In this document: positions 19,165-28,453 of the stretch, piece after piece | Layout: each line of letters begins with the position of its first letter | Numbering within the stretch: position 1 is the first letter of the stretch | Source of the DNA: a virus | Virus record (IMG/VR): IMGVR_UViG_3300032323_000880 | Coordinates: 1 to 31,626 of that record | Reading direction: 5' to 3' (one strand) | Length of the DNA stretch: 31,626 nt | Made by a program: the position numbers and the translations under genes | Notes under the pieces: generated by a model | What the model was told of the DNA's origin: nothing | What the model saw: the letters and a program-made list of their open reading frames with translations, nothing else | Databases searched by the model: none

Positions 19165-20311
19165 CATCAAAACGAATAAGGTATTCCGCCATCTTGAAAG
19201 CAGTAAATCAAAGATAGTAGTTCAGCAAGGTGGCACTAGATCAGGGAAGACCTATAACATCCTTCTCTGGATCATTTTTTCATACTGCGAAAAGAACAGC
19301 GGTAAGATTATAACCATCTGCCGGAAGACTTACCCTGCTTTGAGGGGTACTGTCATGCGAGACTTTTTGACTATCCTCAAGGATCACGAGATCTACTCGG
19401 AAGATGACCACAGCAAGACTGCATCTGAATACAAATTGAATGGCAATACCATTGAATTCATTTCCCTTGATATGCCTCAGAAGATCAGGGGTAGAAAGCG
19501 AGATCTACTATTCGCAAATGAGGCTAATGAATTGACCTTTGAAGATTGGCAGCAGTTGCTTTTCAGAACCAATGAAAAGGTAATCATTGACTTCAACCCA
19601 TCTGAGGAATTCCATTGGATCTATGACCAGGTGCTACCTAGGAAGGATGTAGAATTCTATCAGACTACCTACAAGGATAACCCATTTTTAGGGGCTGAGA
19701 TCAAGGCAGAAATTGAAAGGCTCAAAGAGATAGATGAAAACTATTGGAGGGTCTACGGGCTAGGGGAAAGAGGGCAGAGCAGATCCCTAGTATATACCTT
19801 CAGTACTACCAAGCATATCCCGAAGGAGGCTAAACTTGTAGCCTATGGTTTGGACTTTGGATTTAGCAACGATCCTACGGCATTGGTGCGGACTTACATC
19901 CTTGAGGATTCCATGTATGTAGATGAATTGATCTACCGCACAGGCATGACCAATCAGGACATAGCAAAAGAAATGCAGAGCCTGGGGCTTGATAAGTCAA
20001 ATGAAATCTTTGCCGATTCAGCAGAGCCGAAAAGCATTGAGGAGATCTACCGGATGGGATGGAACGTGAAGCCTGTGGTGAAGGGTGCTATCAATCTAGG
20101 TATAGACATCATTCGCAGATACAAATTATTTGCAACGGAAGGAAGTTATAACCTGATTAAGGAACTGAGAAACTACAAATACATAGAGGATAAAAACGGG
20201 CAGATGACCAATAAGCCTGTAGATAATTTCAACCATGCTTTGGATGCACTCAGGTATTCGGTGGTGAATAAGATCTCGAATAGTCACCTAGGGAAGTACT
20301 CCTTCAGATAA
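19151..20311 (+). CDS. terL: Terminase large subunit, PBSX/Terminase_3 type
   Basis: The 386-residue protein has both domains. ATPase: Walker A GGTRSGKT (27-34), Walker B DLLFANEA with catalytic E124, and a coupling motif around FNPSEEF (148-154). Nuclease (RNase H fold): D235 in GLDFGFSNDPT, D289 in FADSAEPKS and D365 in NHALDALRY. It pumps DNA into the prohead through the portal and cuts concatemers. The nuclease family suggests headful (pac) or PBSX-like packaging, which fits the circularly closed assembly, but this was not shown. It is 386 residues, at the short end for the family. Confidence 0.95.
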   Translation: MTVSSIKTNKVFRHLESSKSKIVVQQGGTRSGKTYNILLWIIFSYCEKNSGKIITICRKTYPALRGTVMRDFLTILKDHEIYSEDDHSKTASEYKLNGNTIEFISLDMPQKIRGRKRDLLFANEANELTFEDWQQLLFRTNEKVIIDFNPSEEFHWIYDQVLPRKDVEFYQTTYKDNPFLGAEIKAEIERLKEIDENYWRVYGLGERGQSRSLVYTFSTTKHIPKEAKLVAYGLDFGFSNDPTALVRTYILEDSMYVDELIYRTGMTNQDIAKEMQSLGLDKSNEIFADSAEPKSIEEIYRMGWNVKPVVKGAINLGIDIIRRYKLFATEGSYNLIKELRNYKYIEDKNGQMTNKPVDNFNHALDALRYSVVNKISNSHLGKYSFR

Positions 20312-20343
20312 ATACATCAAACCTTAAAAATATATTTCTAATC

Positions 20344-20946
20344 ATGTGGGATAAATTGACTGTCGGGCAGTTCATCAGCCTGTACGATATCGAAACGAAC
20401 GCAAATCTGAATATCATTGAGAAGCAGGCAAAGATGCTTGCTATCGTGGAGGGTAAAAGTGAGGAGCATTATGATACCTACAAGTATAGGGACTTGATGC
20501 ACACCTACGCAGAGAAGTTGGATTTCTTCAATAATATTCCACAGACCAAACCTGTAGACTATTTGCAGGTAGGGGAGAATAGGTATAAATTCTGCCATGA
20601 ACTACACGAGATCACGGCAGGGCAGTACATTGACATCTTGGCTTTTAGTGGGGAGATTATGCAACTCAACAAAATTGCAGCGTGCTTCTTTCTACCGATG
20701 AAAGGCAAACGCTATCAGGGCTACGGGGTAGTACCTCATGACGTGGTGGCAGATGATTTGCTAGGGGCAAAATTCATAGAAGTATATGCTTGTATGCTTT
20801 TTTTTTGTCAATTATTCAGCGAATTAATAAGCAGTATCACAATTTACTCAATGGAGAACAAGGAGATGGCGAAGAAGGTAGTGGATTTATGGCAAGGTGG
20901 GGCTGGGTTTTTAGCACTAAGCAGGTCGCAGACTTCCAGAATATAA
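20344..20946 (+). CDS. Tail assembly chaperone, zero-frame product (lambda G-like)
   Basis: The 200-residue protein is likely the G-type chaperone that coats the tape measure before tail tube assembly. The helical N-terminus (MWDKLTVGQFISLYDIETNAN) and ITAGQYIDILAF are typical of Bacteroidota phage members. Near codon 153 the mRNA has a T9 run (20798-20806). After it the zero frame reads CQLFSELISS... to a stop at 20946. The real conserved C-terminal half is in the -1 frame (see next entry). The zero-frame tail may be the minor or the major product, depending on slippage rate. Confidence 0.7.
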   Translation: MWDKLTVGQFISLYDIETNANLNIIEKQAKMLAIVEGKSEEHYDTYKYRDLMHTYAEKLDFFNNIPQTKPVDYLQVGENRYKFCHELHEITAGQYIDILAFSGEIMQLNKIAACFFLPMKGKRYQGYGVVPHDVVADDLLGAKFIEVYACMLFFCQLFSELISSITIYSMENKEMAKKVVDLWQGGAGFLALSRSQTSRI

Positions 20947-21071
20947 AGGTGAATGATGCCTATGATTTGAGGGTAGTTGAGTACTTGAATACCCTAGCAT
21001 ATTTGAAGGATTACAACAAGGACAAAGAAGCACAATATAAAAAATGGTCGTTGCAACAAAGGCTCAAGTAG
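20799..21071 (+). CDS. Tail chaperone frameshift extension (lambda T-like)
   Basis: Slippage by -1 at T_TTT_TTT (20799-20805) joins the first about 154 codons of the gene at 20344 to this frame, giving about 242 residues. The extension ends VFSTKQVADFQNIKVNDAYDLRVVEYLNTLAYLKDYNKDKE, which looks like the T-domain of such chaperones. It has no ATG of its own (the frame opens with a TTG at 20790), so frameshifting is needed. The T9 run could instead be an assembly error, in which case the two frames are a single gene. Confidence 0.65.
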   Translation, partial: FFLSIIQRINKQYHNLLNGEQGDGEEGSGFMARWGWVFSTKQVADFQNIKVNDAYDLRVVEYLNTLAYLKDYNKDKEAQYKKWSLQQRLK

Positions 21072-21706
21072 CGAATATCACGATAGGAGGAAACACCCTT
21101 TCAGGTAATCAATATGTATTGAAGTTTGAAGAAATTCTACTTCAAAATGTTGAGAGTGCTTTGCTTCGACTTGGTTACAATTTAGCGGATAAACTTGAGG
21201 CGAATGCTCCAATGGATTCAGGTGCTATGAAGCGATCCTTTGGAGAGCCTAAAATCACAGAAACCAAAACAGGGTATAGAGTAGAGATTCCTACAGGTGC
21301 GGAGTACTATGATTATATTGACAAAGGGGTAAGGGGTGTTCAGCATTCGTTAAAAAATAAAAAGGTTTACCCAAATTCAAAAGGGGAATTCTATCAATTT
21401 GAAACCTACTTCATGCCATTGAAAGCCTTGGAACATTTAGAAGGGTGGATGCAACGCAAGAACATGGAGATAGATGCAAGGAATCTAAGAATAGGAGCAG
21501 GAGATGAAACCTTGAAAGGTAGAAGAATCCTTCCTCAAATCTCAAGTAGTGCTAAAAGAATGGCATACTACATCAAAAAGTACGGAATTGCAGGTAGAAA
21601 CTTTGTGAAAAAATCAGTAGATGAAGCAGCACCTCAGTTCAAAGTTGACATTCAAACTATAGGAATAGATTCAATCGTTTTAAGAATAAGCAAATTATAC
21701 CCCTAG
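21044..21706 (+). CDS. HK97 gp10-like head-tail joining / tail completion protein
   Basis: The 220-residue protein starts at ATG 21044, overlapping the frameshift extension by 28 bp. LEANAPMDSGAMKRSFGEPKI and YRVEIPTGAEYYDYIDKGVRG (about 50-100) match the HK97 gp10-like pattern (APxDTGxL with YxxYIDxG). Such proteins lie at the neck or tail end and complete the head-tail interface. The C-terminus is helical and lysine-rich (IKKYGIAGRNFVKKSVDEAAP). The last codons overlap the open frame of the next gene. Confidence 0.75.
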   Translation: MVVATKAQVANITIGGNTLSGNQYVLKFEEILLQNVESALLRLGYNLADKLEANAPMDSGAMKRSFGEPKITETKTGYRVEIPTGAEYYDYIDKGVRGVQHSLKNKKVYPNSKGEFYQFETYFMPLKALEHLEGWMQRKNMEIDARNLRIGAGDETLKGRRILPQISSSAKRMAYYIKKYGIAGRNFVKKSVDEAAPQFKVDIQTIGIDSIVLRISKLYP

Positions 21707-22875
21707 TAGAACCAAGCATAGACATCCTTCCGGCATTCAATCGGATTAACTACACGATAAGCAGCACGAACTCTGAGGAGATCGGTTTCAAGTATGTGGT
21801 CAAAGTTTACAACTCAGATGATGAACTCGTGACTACTGCATACTACGATAGCCCTGCTGATCCTGGAGATCCTGTAGAATTTGATGTCTCTAAATATGTC
21901 TCTGTTGACTTTACCTACAGCAAGGGATTCTATGAGACTGCTACTTCCTCAAGTTCAAAGAATGCTATCAAGGGATACTACCTGAAGTGCTACGAATACT
22001 ACGAAGTTGATGGGGAATTTGTGATAGTCCTAGCAAGCGAGGTAGTGAGTGAAACCAAGTACGCTTTCGCAGGTGCTTTGCCTTTGCTTGAGTTGAAGAA
22101 TTGGTACTCAGGACAGGCTCAGTATTGGGGATCTAGCAACACAGTATACAAGCCTTTGACGGCATGGGATACTATCAAACTAAGAGAGACCGATGCTCAG
22201 GTTTTTGGCTTTATTAACACAGGGCTTTTGACCAATGTAGAACTATTGGTAACATACAATAACACTACCACTCAGACCTACTATATCACACCTACCACAG
22301 TAACAAGCCCACATATTACCTATGTTCAGATCACTCCTTTGACCTATGGCGGTAGTGTGGCATCTATTCAACTCTTTGTAAATTGGAATAACGGATCTGC
22401 AAGGAGGTACAAATTTGCTACCCTATACACTCAATCCTGTGGCAGATACGATCCTATGCGGATAGCCTACCTGAATAAGTTCGGGGTTTATGATTTCTTC
22501 AACTTTGACCTAGTGAATAAGACTAGTTTTCAGATTGAAAAGAAGGGCTATGAGAGAAACTATAATGGGGATATATACGAGGCTAATGGGATAGTAGTGA
22601 AGAACGTGAACCCGATCTACTTCACAAAGGAAACGCAGAATTGGAGAATCATTTCGGACTACATCAACGATGTGCAGGCGGAACTTCTCAGGGAACTATA
22701 CTCTTCACCTTTGGTATATTTGAACTTGGTAAATGATAACTACATCACTCCTTCTTGGATACCGGTAAAGCCAAACGCTACCACATACGAGGTGAAGAAA
22801 ACGGCTTCGGATAAGTTATTCAACTTAGAAATAGACGTAGAATTCCAACTACTAAACACCAGACAGGTAATATGA
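21694..22875 (+). CDS. Distal tail-type protein, start codon unclear (ATT 21694 / ATA 21697)
   Basis: The frame is open from 21649, but ATG/GTG/TTG are absent until GTG 21796. The unmistakably protein-like segment LVEPSIDILPAFNRINYTIS lies before that GTG and matches the N-terminal pattern of Bacteroidota distal tail proteins (IPLxxPxxNxLPxxNPI...). A start at ATT 21694 or ATA 21697 would give MIPLVEPSID and about 393 residues. The rest is beta-rich (VKVYNSDDELVTTAYYD; WRIISDYINDVQAELLREL). It overlaps the next gene (ATGA). A base error near 21690 is the alternative. Confidence 0.65.
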   Translation: MIPLVEPSIDILPAFNRINYTISSTNSEEIGFKYVVKVYNSDDELVTTAYYDSPADPGDPVEFDVSKYVSVDFTYSKGFYETATSSSSKNAIKGYYLKCYEYYEVDGEFVIVLASEVVSETKYAFAGALPLLELKNWYSGQAQYWGSSNTVYKPLTAWDTIKLRETDAQVFGFINTGLLTNVELLVTYNNTTTQTYYITPTTVTSPHITYVQITPLTYGGSVASIQLFVNWNNGSARRYKFATLYTQSCGRYDPMRIAYLNKFGVYDFFNFDLVNKTSFQIEKKGYERNYNGDIYEANGIVVKNVNPIYFTKETQNWRIISDYINDVQAELLRELYSSPLVYLNLVNDNYITPSWIPVKPNATTYEVKKTASDKLFNLEIDVEFQLLNTRQVI

Positions 22876-25046
22876 GTGCAAGGCTATTTGTGGAAGGGAT
22901 CGAAGCGGATACCCTTGGAGACATTGACGTAGACTTCACCTTCTCGGTGGCGGATGTTAGTGATATTGAGAGGAGAAATACTTCCTATTCAAAGACTATT
23001 ATCCTGCCAAACACGGCAAAAAATCAAAGCCTTTTTGGGAACATCTTTGATATTTCGGTGAATAATGACTACTATGAGGAGGATGTAAATATCGGGGTAA
23101 ACTTCAACCCTGCTAAACAGGCAAAAGCGCAGATCTTCCTTGATAACGTTAAGATATTTGATGGCGTTTTAAGGATGTCTAAAATCAATTCTAGGGAAGG
23201 GGACATCACTTATGAGGTCAATATGTTCGGAAGGCTTCGGGATATCCTCCATGAGTTGGGTGATAAGACTCTTGCAGAACTAAATTTTGCAGACTATGAT
23301 CATGTCTGGAATAGAACCAATATTCAGAATTCATGGGGCAGGACTGAATGGGTAGAAGGAGCGCAGAACTATGTCTATCCCTTGGTAGATTACGGCTATA
23401 GTGTTGACTCAATCACCTACCCGATTAAGAACTTTAAGCCTGCTGTATTTGTCACCGAGATTCTGAAGCGAATCTTTTCCGAGGCTAACTTTCAACTAAC
23501 TGCACCTTTCTTTGAAAGTTTCTATTTTAGAAAGTTGCTACTGATTACGGCAGAGAAGACCATCACAAGAGAAAGCACAACCCTACTCAATCAGACTACT
23601 AATCTATTTCAGCAGGAGGTAACTACTGATCCTGACTTTACCCATCTTCTAGGATTTACTTCCGTAGAGACTTCAGGCTTCACGATTACTAACTCAGGCA
23701 CTCGATTCACATGGAATAAAGCGCAGCCTTTAAACACGGGATTAAACCTAAATTTTAGGATATTCTTGGAGGCTTTGCAGGGCTACACAGATAATGTCTG
23801 GACAGTCTCAGTTTTAAAGAATGGCTTAGAAGTTTTGTACAGCAGCAAGTTAGTTTCCTTTATTTCTTCCGGTCAAATCTATGCTTGGGATGTCTCAATA
23901 AGTGGAGGCATTGATCTTGCATTGAATGACTACTTTGAAATCAGGCTAACCGGAGACATTGCAGGATCAGGAACTAACACCCAACTTCAGACCGAGGTAG
24001 TGATTCAGCCTGGAGGAACATTTAAGATAGGTAACACAGTACCTGTGGCGGTAGAACTTGAGGAAGGGGATACCATGAAAATAGGATACACCTTGCCAAA
24101 GTCAATGAAGCAGCGGGATTTCTTGAAGTCTATCATTTCGATGTACAATCTTTATGTAACTCAAGACAGGCTTCGGACAAATGTTCTTGAAATCGTGCCC
24201 TACAATGAGTTCTACAGAACCTTTAAAGATCAGGCACTTGATTGGAGTGATAAACTAGACCAATCACAGGACATTACTATAACCCCTCTTTCTGAACTAT
24301 CGGCAAAGGAATACAGATTGACCTTTGATAATGATTCTGATTATTGGAGTACTTCCTATAGAACCAAATTCAATGAGGCTTATGGGGAATCTAGGACTAT
24401 CATAGACAATGATTTTATACTTGATACAAAGACTGTGAAGGTGGTCTTTGCCCCTCCGGTAATGCGTGAACAGGTAGCAGGAAGAATCATGATTCACCTT
24501 TACAAGGTAGAGAATGGGGTCAAAGTACCTGACAACTTCAAGCCTAGAATAGCGTATTGGAAGCCACAGGTTGAATGTCCTTCTTGGAATATCGGCTATG
24601 CTTCGGGGAATATTGCCTATACTACCTATCCCTATGCAGGTCACCTAGATGATCCTATCGAGCCTTCTACAGATGTGCTGTTTTCCTTCCCTAGAGAGGT
24701 CTATTTCAGCATTGGTTTATACCCTCAAAATAATAACCTATACACGGAATATTACGAGGGGCTAATCACTTCGATAGGTGACAGAAATAGTAGGCTTTTG
24801 GAGGGGTATTTCTACCTAACTCCTACCGATATTTCAAACCTTGATTTCAGGACTATTGTGAAGGTAGGTGTTCACTACTTCCAACTTGAGAAGGTGGATA
24901 AATACAACCCGATAGCGAACGGACTTTCCTACGTTTCACTATTCAAGATCCTGAGAAATATCAGCCCTGTGGACTATGACTACATCCTTCTTGAGAATGA
25001 TGCCTATATGCTACAGGAAAACGGAAGTTCTAGATTTTATATTTAA
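22872..25046 (+). CDS. Tail hub-like protein of Bacteroidota siphoviruses
   Basis: The 724-residue protein starts MSARLFVEGIEADTLGDIDV with DVSDIERRNTSYSKTIILPNTAKNQSLFGNIF (about 28-60), the characteristic start of a family that follows the distal tail protein in Bacteroidota phages. It is mostly beta-rich. Internal MKQRDFLKSIISMYNLYVTQD (about 413-433) resembles hub proteins. It probably forms the tail tip between the distal tail ring and the fibre. No peptidoglycan hydrolase domain was seen. The C-terminal ending SRFYI is family-like. Confidence 0.7.
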   Translation: MSARLFVEGIEADTLGDIDVDFTFSVADVSDIERRNTSYSKTIILPNTAKNQSLFGNIFDISVNNDYYEEDVNIGVNFNPAKQAKAQIFLDNVKIFDGVLRMSKINSREGDITYEVNMFGRLRDILHELGDKTLAELNFADYDHVWNRTNIQNSWGRTEWVEGAQNYVYPLVDYGYSVDSITYPIKNFKPAVFVTEILKRIFSEANFQLTAPFFESFYFRKLLLITAEKTITRESTTLLNQTTNLFQQEVTTDPDFTHLLGFTSVETSGFTITNSGTRFTWNKAQPLNTGLNLNFRIFLEALQGYTDNVWTVSVLKNGLEVLYSSKLVSFISSGQIYAWDVSISGGIDLALNDYFEIRLTGDIAGSGTNTQLQTEVVIQPGGTFKIGNTVPVAVELEEGDTMKIGYTLPKSMKQRDFLKSIISMYNLYVTQDRLRTNVLEIVPYNEFYRTFKDQALDWSDKLDQSQDITITPLSELSAKEYRLTFDNDSDYWSTSYRTKFNEAYGESRTIIDNDFILDTKTVKVVFAPPVMREQVAGRIMIHLYKVENGVKVPDNFKPRIAYWKPQVECPSWNIGYASGNIAYTTYPYAGHLDDPIEPSTDVLFSFPREVYFSIGLYPQNNNLYTEYYEGLITSIGDRNSRLLEGYFYLTPTDISNLDFRTIVKVGVHYFQLEKVDKYNPIANGLSYVSLFKILRNISPVDYDYILLENDAYMLQENGSSRFYI

Positions 25047-25051
25047 GAATT

Positions 25052-28000
25052 ATGGCAGATAAGAGAATAAGTCAACTGATTGAGAGAACGGACATTGCTA
25101 ATAACGATGTCCTTCCTATAGTAGCAAGCGGTGCTACCACTACGAACAAGGTAACTGTATCAACCCTTCAGGATTGGATGCAAGATAACCTAGATGTGGG
25201 GGTCACTTCAGTAGGTCTTTCAGTACCTTCTGCCTTTACTGTATCTGGAAGCCCTGTAACTACTAGCGGAAATATCACTATTTCAGGAGCAGGTACTACA
25301 GCGCAGTACATCCGAGGTGATGGTAGCCTAGCAGACTTCCCTTCAAGTTTAGGTGGAGGCGGTGCTTCCGTTTCTTACTACCTAAATGGATCAGTATCTC
25401 AGGGTACTATCGGAGGGATTGCTTACAGAGAAATGAATAAGACTCCTATTTTTGGAGCAGGTACTGATATCACAATATCTTCAAATGGATATGTAGCCTC
25501 ATTCATTACGGATGCAGGTGATCCTGCTTTGCTTGAAATCCCTGCGGGGAATTGGAACTTTGAAACCTATCTTTCTGCATCTTCAGGAGGCGGTAGCCCT
25601 ACTTTCTATATTGAACTTTACAAGGTAAACTCAGGCGGAACGGCTACTTTGATTGCTTCTAATTCAGGCACTCCTGAATCGATTTCTTTGGGGACAAATA
25701 TCAACCCTTATTTCTCAGCACTTGCAGTACCTACTACTACTCTAGCATTAACGGATAGACTTGCTATTCGGATTTATGTAACTCCTGCAGGTAGGACTAT
25801 CACTTTGCACACGGAGAATAGTCACCTTTGTCAAATCATAACCACATTCACCACAGGATTAACTGCCTTGAATGGGTTGACTGCTCAAGTGCAGAACTTC
25901 GCAACGGGTACAAGTGGCACGGATTTCAATATCTCAAGTTCTAGCACTACCCACACTTTTAATCTACCTACTGCATCTTCTACGAATAGAGGTGCTTTGT
26001 CTTCTGCTGATTGGATCACTTTCAATGGAAAGCAGAATGCTATCACATTAACTACTACGGGATCAAGTGGTGCTGCTACTTTAGTAGGTAGTACTTTAAA
26101 CATTCCAAACTACACTACTGCAATGCAGAACCAATATGTACCTTATGTGGGTGCTATTGGAAATGTAACTCTAGGGGCGAATAATATGTCTGCCTCAAAT
26201 GTTTTAGTAGATGGAGCAGCGACTACTTCGGGTGGATTCTTAGGATTCAAACAGGCTTCTAGTGTTGCTACAGGTCAAGGAGGCTATACATCAATTTCTG
26301 CCATTGGAACGAATGAGATAAAATTCTCTTTTGCACAGCCTACAAATTTCAAGGAATTCTCCTTCAGCACTCAATCAATTACGGCAGGAGTTTCAGGAGG
26401 TAGAATATACACTTTGCCCGATGCTTCGGGAACTTTGGCATTGACTAGCAACCTATCTGCCTATCTGCCTTTGACAGGTGGTACTTTGACAGGTGCTTTG
26501 AACGGGACAAGTGCTGCTTTTACTGGCACATTATCAGCAGGCCAATCAACATTTACCCATGCAGATACACCTCTAAGATTAAACAATGCAGGAGGTCAAT
26601 TTACTCAATTAGATTTTCAAAATAACGGAACTCAAAAGGGTGCTATTTGGTGGAATAATTCAGCAAATAGTTTGAATCTATTTACAGGAGTAACTGCATT
26701 ATCCCTAGCCTCCACAGGCGCGGCTACCTTCTCAAGCAGCGTGACGGCAGTACAAGGAAACTTTTATCAAAGTGCATCAAGTGGTAATGCAATACAATTA
26801 AGGAATAGAAACTCAAATCAAACTTGGGGGCTAGTAGTTGATACTGATGCCGTAGATGATAAGAATCTAGGTTTTTACACAGGTTCTGCTTATGCTTTAA
26901 GATTAAATGCAACATCAGGCTCGGCTACCTTCTCAAGTAGCGTGACGGCTAATGTGGTTAATACATTAACTTCAGGAGGATTTAGTTCAACTTCTTTTCC
27001 ATTAAACGCATCATTATCAAGTAATGCATCTGCTTCATCTGTTGCACCTGTTGCTAGGTTCTCAAATAATGGAGGTGGATTTGTTACTAAAATAATGCTT
27101 TCAGATAATAACAGGGGTGATGCATTTATCACTCATGTTGCAGGGAGTGCATTTATTCCAAGTTCTCGATGGTTAGGATTTGGAGTTGATGCTGTTGACC
27201 AAATGGTTATTAATGCCTCCGGCAACGTAGGCATAGGCACGGCTAGTCCTAGTTCATCAGTTAAATTTAATGTTTTTGATTCTTCCGCTAATGGTGATAT
27301 TGCGTTATTTTCAACAGACGCAACTAAGGCGGATATCTGGTTAAAGGATGTAAATACAAGTGCTGGATCGGTAAGGTTAAGAAGTGAATCGAATGCATTA
27401 GTTTTTAACGCAGGAGGAAACGAACGAATGCGCATCACTTCCACAGGCACAGTAGGTATAGGTACATCTAGTCCAAGTTCTACCTATATTTTAGATGTTC
27501 ATACAAATAACTCAGTTTATAATACTAGATTTTATCAGCCCTCTTCATCTACTTCTGCTTATAATTCTATAATTATAACAGGCGCAATGACAAGCGCAGT
27601 AGGTTATGCAGGGATAGGAGGAAGTGCTACAGGTAATACTTCTTTTAGAGATAATTTTGTAGTTGGTACTCAATCAAGTCATCCTTTAGTTTTAAATACC
27701 AATGACACCGAAAGAATGCGCATCACTTCGGGGGGTGCAGTAGCAATCGGTGCAACTTCTACAAACGGAAGACTAGGTGTAAGAGGTACTACCAATGATT
27801 CATCAGCCTACGCATTTGAAGCAGCAAACTCAAGTGGTAACTCTTTGTCTTTAGTTAGAAATGATGGATTAATTATATTTCCTTCACTTGTTTCTACATT
27901 TACTACAGGATCAGCAGCAAATATGTTTGTAAGTCCTGGAGATGGTGCTATATATAGATCTACTTCATCTATTAAATACAAGAAAAATGTAGAGGATTAT

Positions 28001-28246
28001 GATAAGGGATTGACTGAAGTGATGCAAATGAGACCTGTATTTTATGAAGGAATTTCTGAATCAGATGAATGTAAAATATTTGCAGGTTTAATTGCAGAAG
28101 AAGTCCATGATTTAGGCTTAACTGAATTTGTGCAATACGCAGAAGATGGAAGTCCTGATTCATTAGCCTATCAAAATATGGTAGCACTACTTATCAAAGC
28201 AATTCAAGAACTTAAAGCAGAAATAGATTCACTTAAAACCAAATAA
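25052..28246 (+). CDS. Tail fibre / receptor-binding protein with S74 auto-chaperone
   Basis: The 1064-residue protein begins MADKRISQLIERTDIANNDVLPI, a virion-attachment type N-terminus. Long Ser/Thr/Gly-rich beta segments follow, with repeated collagen-like or trimer motifs: GNVGIGTASPSS, TVGIGTSSPSS, ERMRITSTG, ATFSSSVTA. The C-terminal about 93 residues (972-1064) are a Peptidase_S74 domain: SSIKYKKNVEDYDKG, FAGLIAEEVHDLGL and a final coiled coil IQELKAEIDSLK. S74 domains trimerise the fibre and then cleave themselves at a Ser (S972/S973 region) with a Lys. The likely receptor is a host surface glycan. Confidence 0.85.
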   Translation: MADKRISQLIERTDIANNDVLPIVASGATTTNKVTVSTLQDWMQDNLDVGVTSVGLSVPSAFTVSGSPVTTSGNITISGAGTTAQYIRGDGSLADFPSSLGGGGASVSYYLNGSVSQGTIGGIAYREMNKTPIFGAGTDITISSNGYVASFITDAGDPALLEIPAGNWNFETYLSASSGGGSPTFYIELYKVNSGGTATLIASNSGTPESISLGTNINPYFSALAVPTTTLALTDRLAIRIYVTPAGRTITLHTENSHLCQIITTFTTGLTALNGLTAQVQNFATGTSGTDFNISSSSTTHTFNLPTASSTNRGALSSADWITFNGKQNAITLTTTGSSGAATLVGSTLNIPNYTTAMQNQYVPYVGAIGNVTLGANNMSASNVLVDGAATTSGGFLGFKQASSVATGQGGYTSISAIGTNEIKFSFAQPTNFKEFSFSTQSITAGVSGGRIYTLPDASGTLALTSNLSAYLPLTGGTLTGALNGTSAAFTGTLSAGQSTFTHADTPLRLNNAGGQFTQLDFQNNGTQKGAIWWNNSANSLNLFTGVTALSLASTGAATFSSSVTAVQGNFYQSASSGNAIQLRNRNSNQTWGLVVDTDAVDDKNLGFYTGSAYALRLNATSGSATFSSSVTANVVNTLTSGGFSSTSFPLNASLSSNASASSVAPVARFSNNGGGFVTKIMLSDNNRGDAFITHVAGSAFIPSSRWLGFGVDAVDQMVINASGNVGIGTASPSSSVKFNVFDSSANGDIALFSTDATKADIWLKDVNTSAGSVRLRSESNALVFNAGGNERMRITSTGTVGIGTSSPSSTYILDVHTNNSVYNTRFYQPSSSTSAYNSIIITGAMTSAVGYAGIGGSATGNTSFRDNFVVGTQSSHPLVLNTNDTERMRITSGGAVAIGATSTNGRLGVRGTTNDSSAYAFEAANSSGNSLSLVRNDGLIIFPSLVSTFTTGSAANMFVSPGDGAIYRSTSSIKYKKNVEDYDKGLTEVMQMRPVFYEGISESDECKIFAGLIAEEVHDLGLTEFVQYAEDGSPDSLAYQNMVALLIKAIQELKAEIDSLKTK
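26721..26748 (+). repeat. Direct repeat in the fibre gene, copy 1
   Basis: These 28 bases recur at 26922-26949 with one mismatch, 201 bp (67 codons) apart, and encode the ATFSSSVTA module. It is more G/C-rich than the sequence around it. Confidence 0.8.
26922..26949 (+). repeat. Direct repeat in the fibre gene, copy 2
   Basis: Second copy of the 28-base repeat at 26721-26748 (one mismatch). It is a plausible recombination point for exchange of the fibre segments between the copies. Confidence 0.8.
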
Positions 28247-28253
28247 AAACAAA

Positions 28254-28400
28254 ATGAAAATCACGCTAACAGAAGACCAAATCAAAATGCTAGAAGCATG
28301 GGCGCAAGAGTTGCCTACAAAGTACGGGATGTCCTTCATCCAATTCCTAGCACAGCAAGTGCAGGAGCAGAACCCGAAGGAAGAAGTAGAAGCAGAGTAG
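28254..28400 (+). CDS. 48-residue protein between fibre and tape measure
   Basis: ATG 28254, 7 bp after the fibre stop, ends at TAG 28400. The product (MKITLTEDQIKMLEAWAQEL...) is helical, with an acidic C-terminus (QVQEQNPKEEVEAE). It is followed by a hairpin. It could be a fibre accessory or a tail assembly factor, but this is only position-based. Confidence 0.6.
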   Translation: MKITLTEDQIKMLEAWAQELPTKYGMSFIQFLAQQVQEQNPKEEVEAE

Positions 28401-28408
28401 TAAACAAA

Positions 28409-28432
28409 TGGGGAATTCTTGGGGATTCCCCA
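28409..28432 (+). terminator. Hairpin before the tape measure gene
   Basis: TGGGGAAT (28409-28416) pairs exactly with ATTCCCCA (28425-28432) around an 8-nt loop. Only AAACCTTT follows, so termination would be weak. RNA processing or attenuation before the tape measure gene is possible. Confidence 0.5.
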
Positions 28433-28453
28433 AACCTTTAAAATACCTATCCA

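Noticed and set aside
25052-28246. Fibre gene as a diversity-generating retroelement target
   Set aside because: No reverse transcriptase, template repeat or accessory gene was seen anywhere in the genome. The repeats are ordinary fibre modules.
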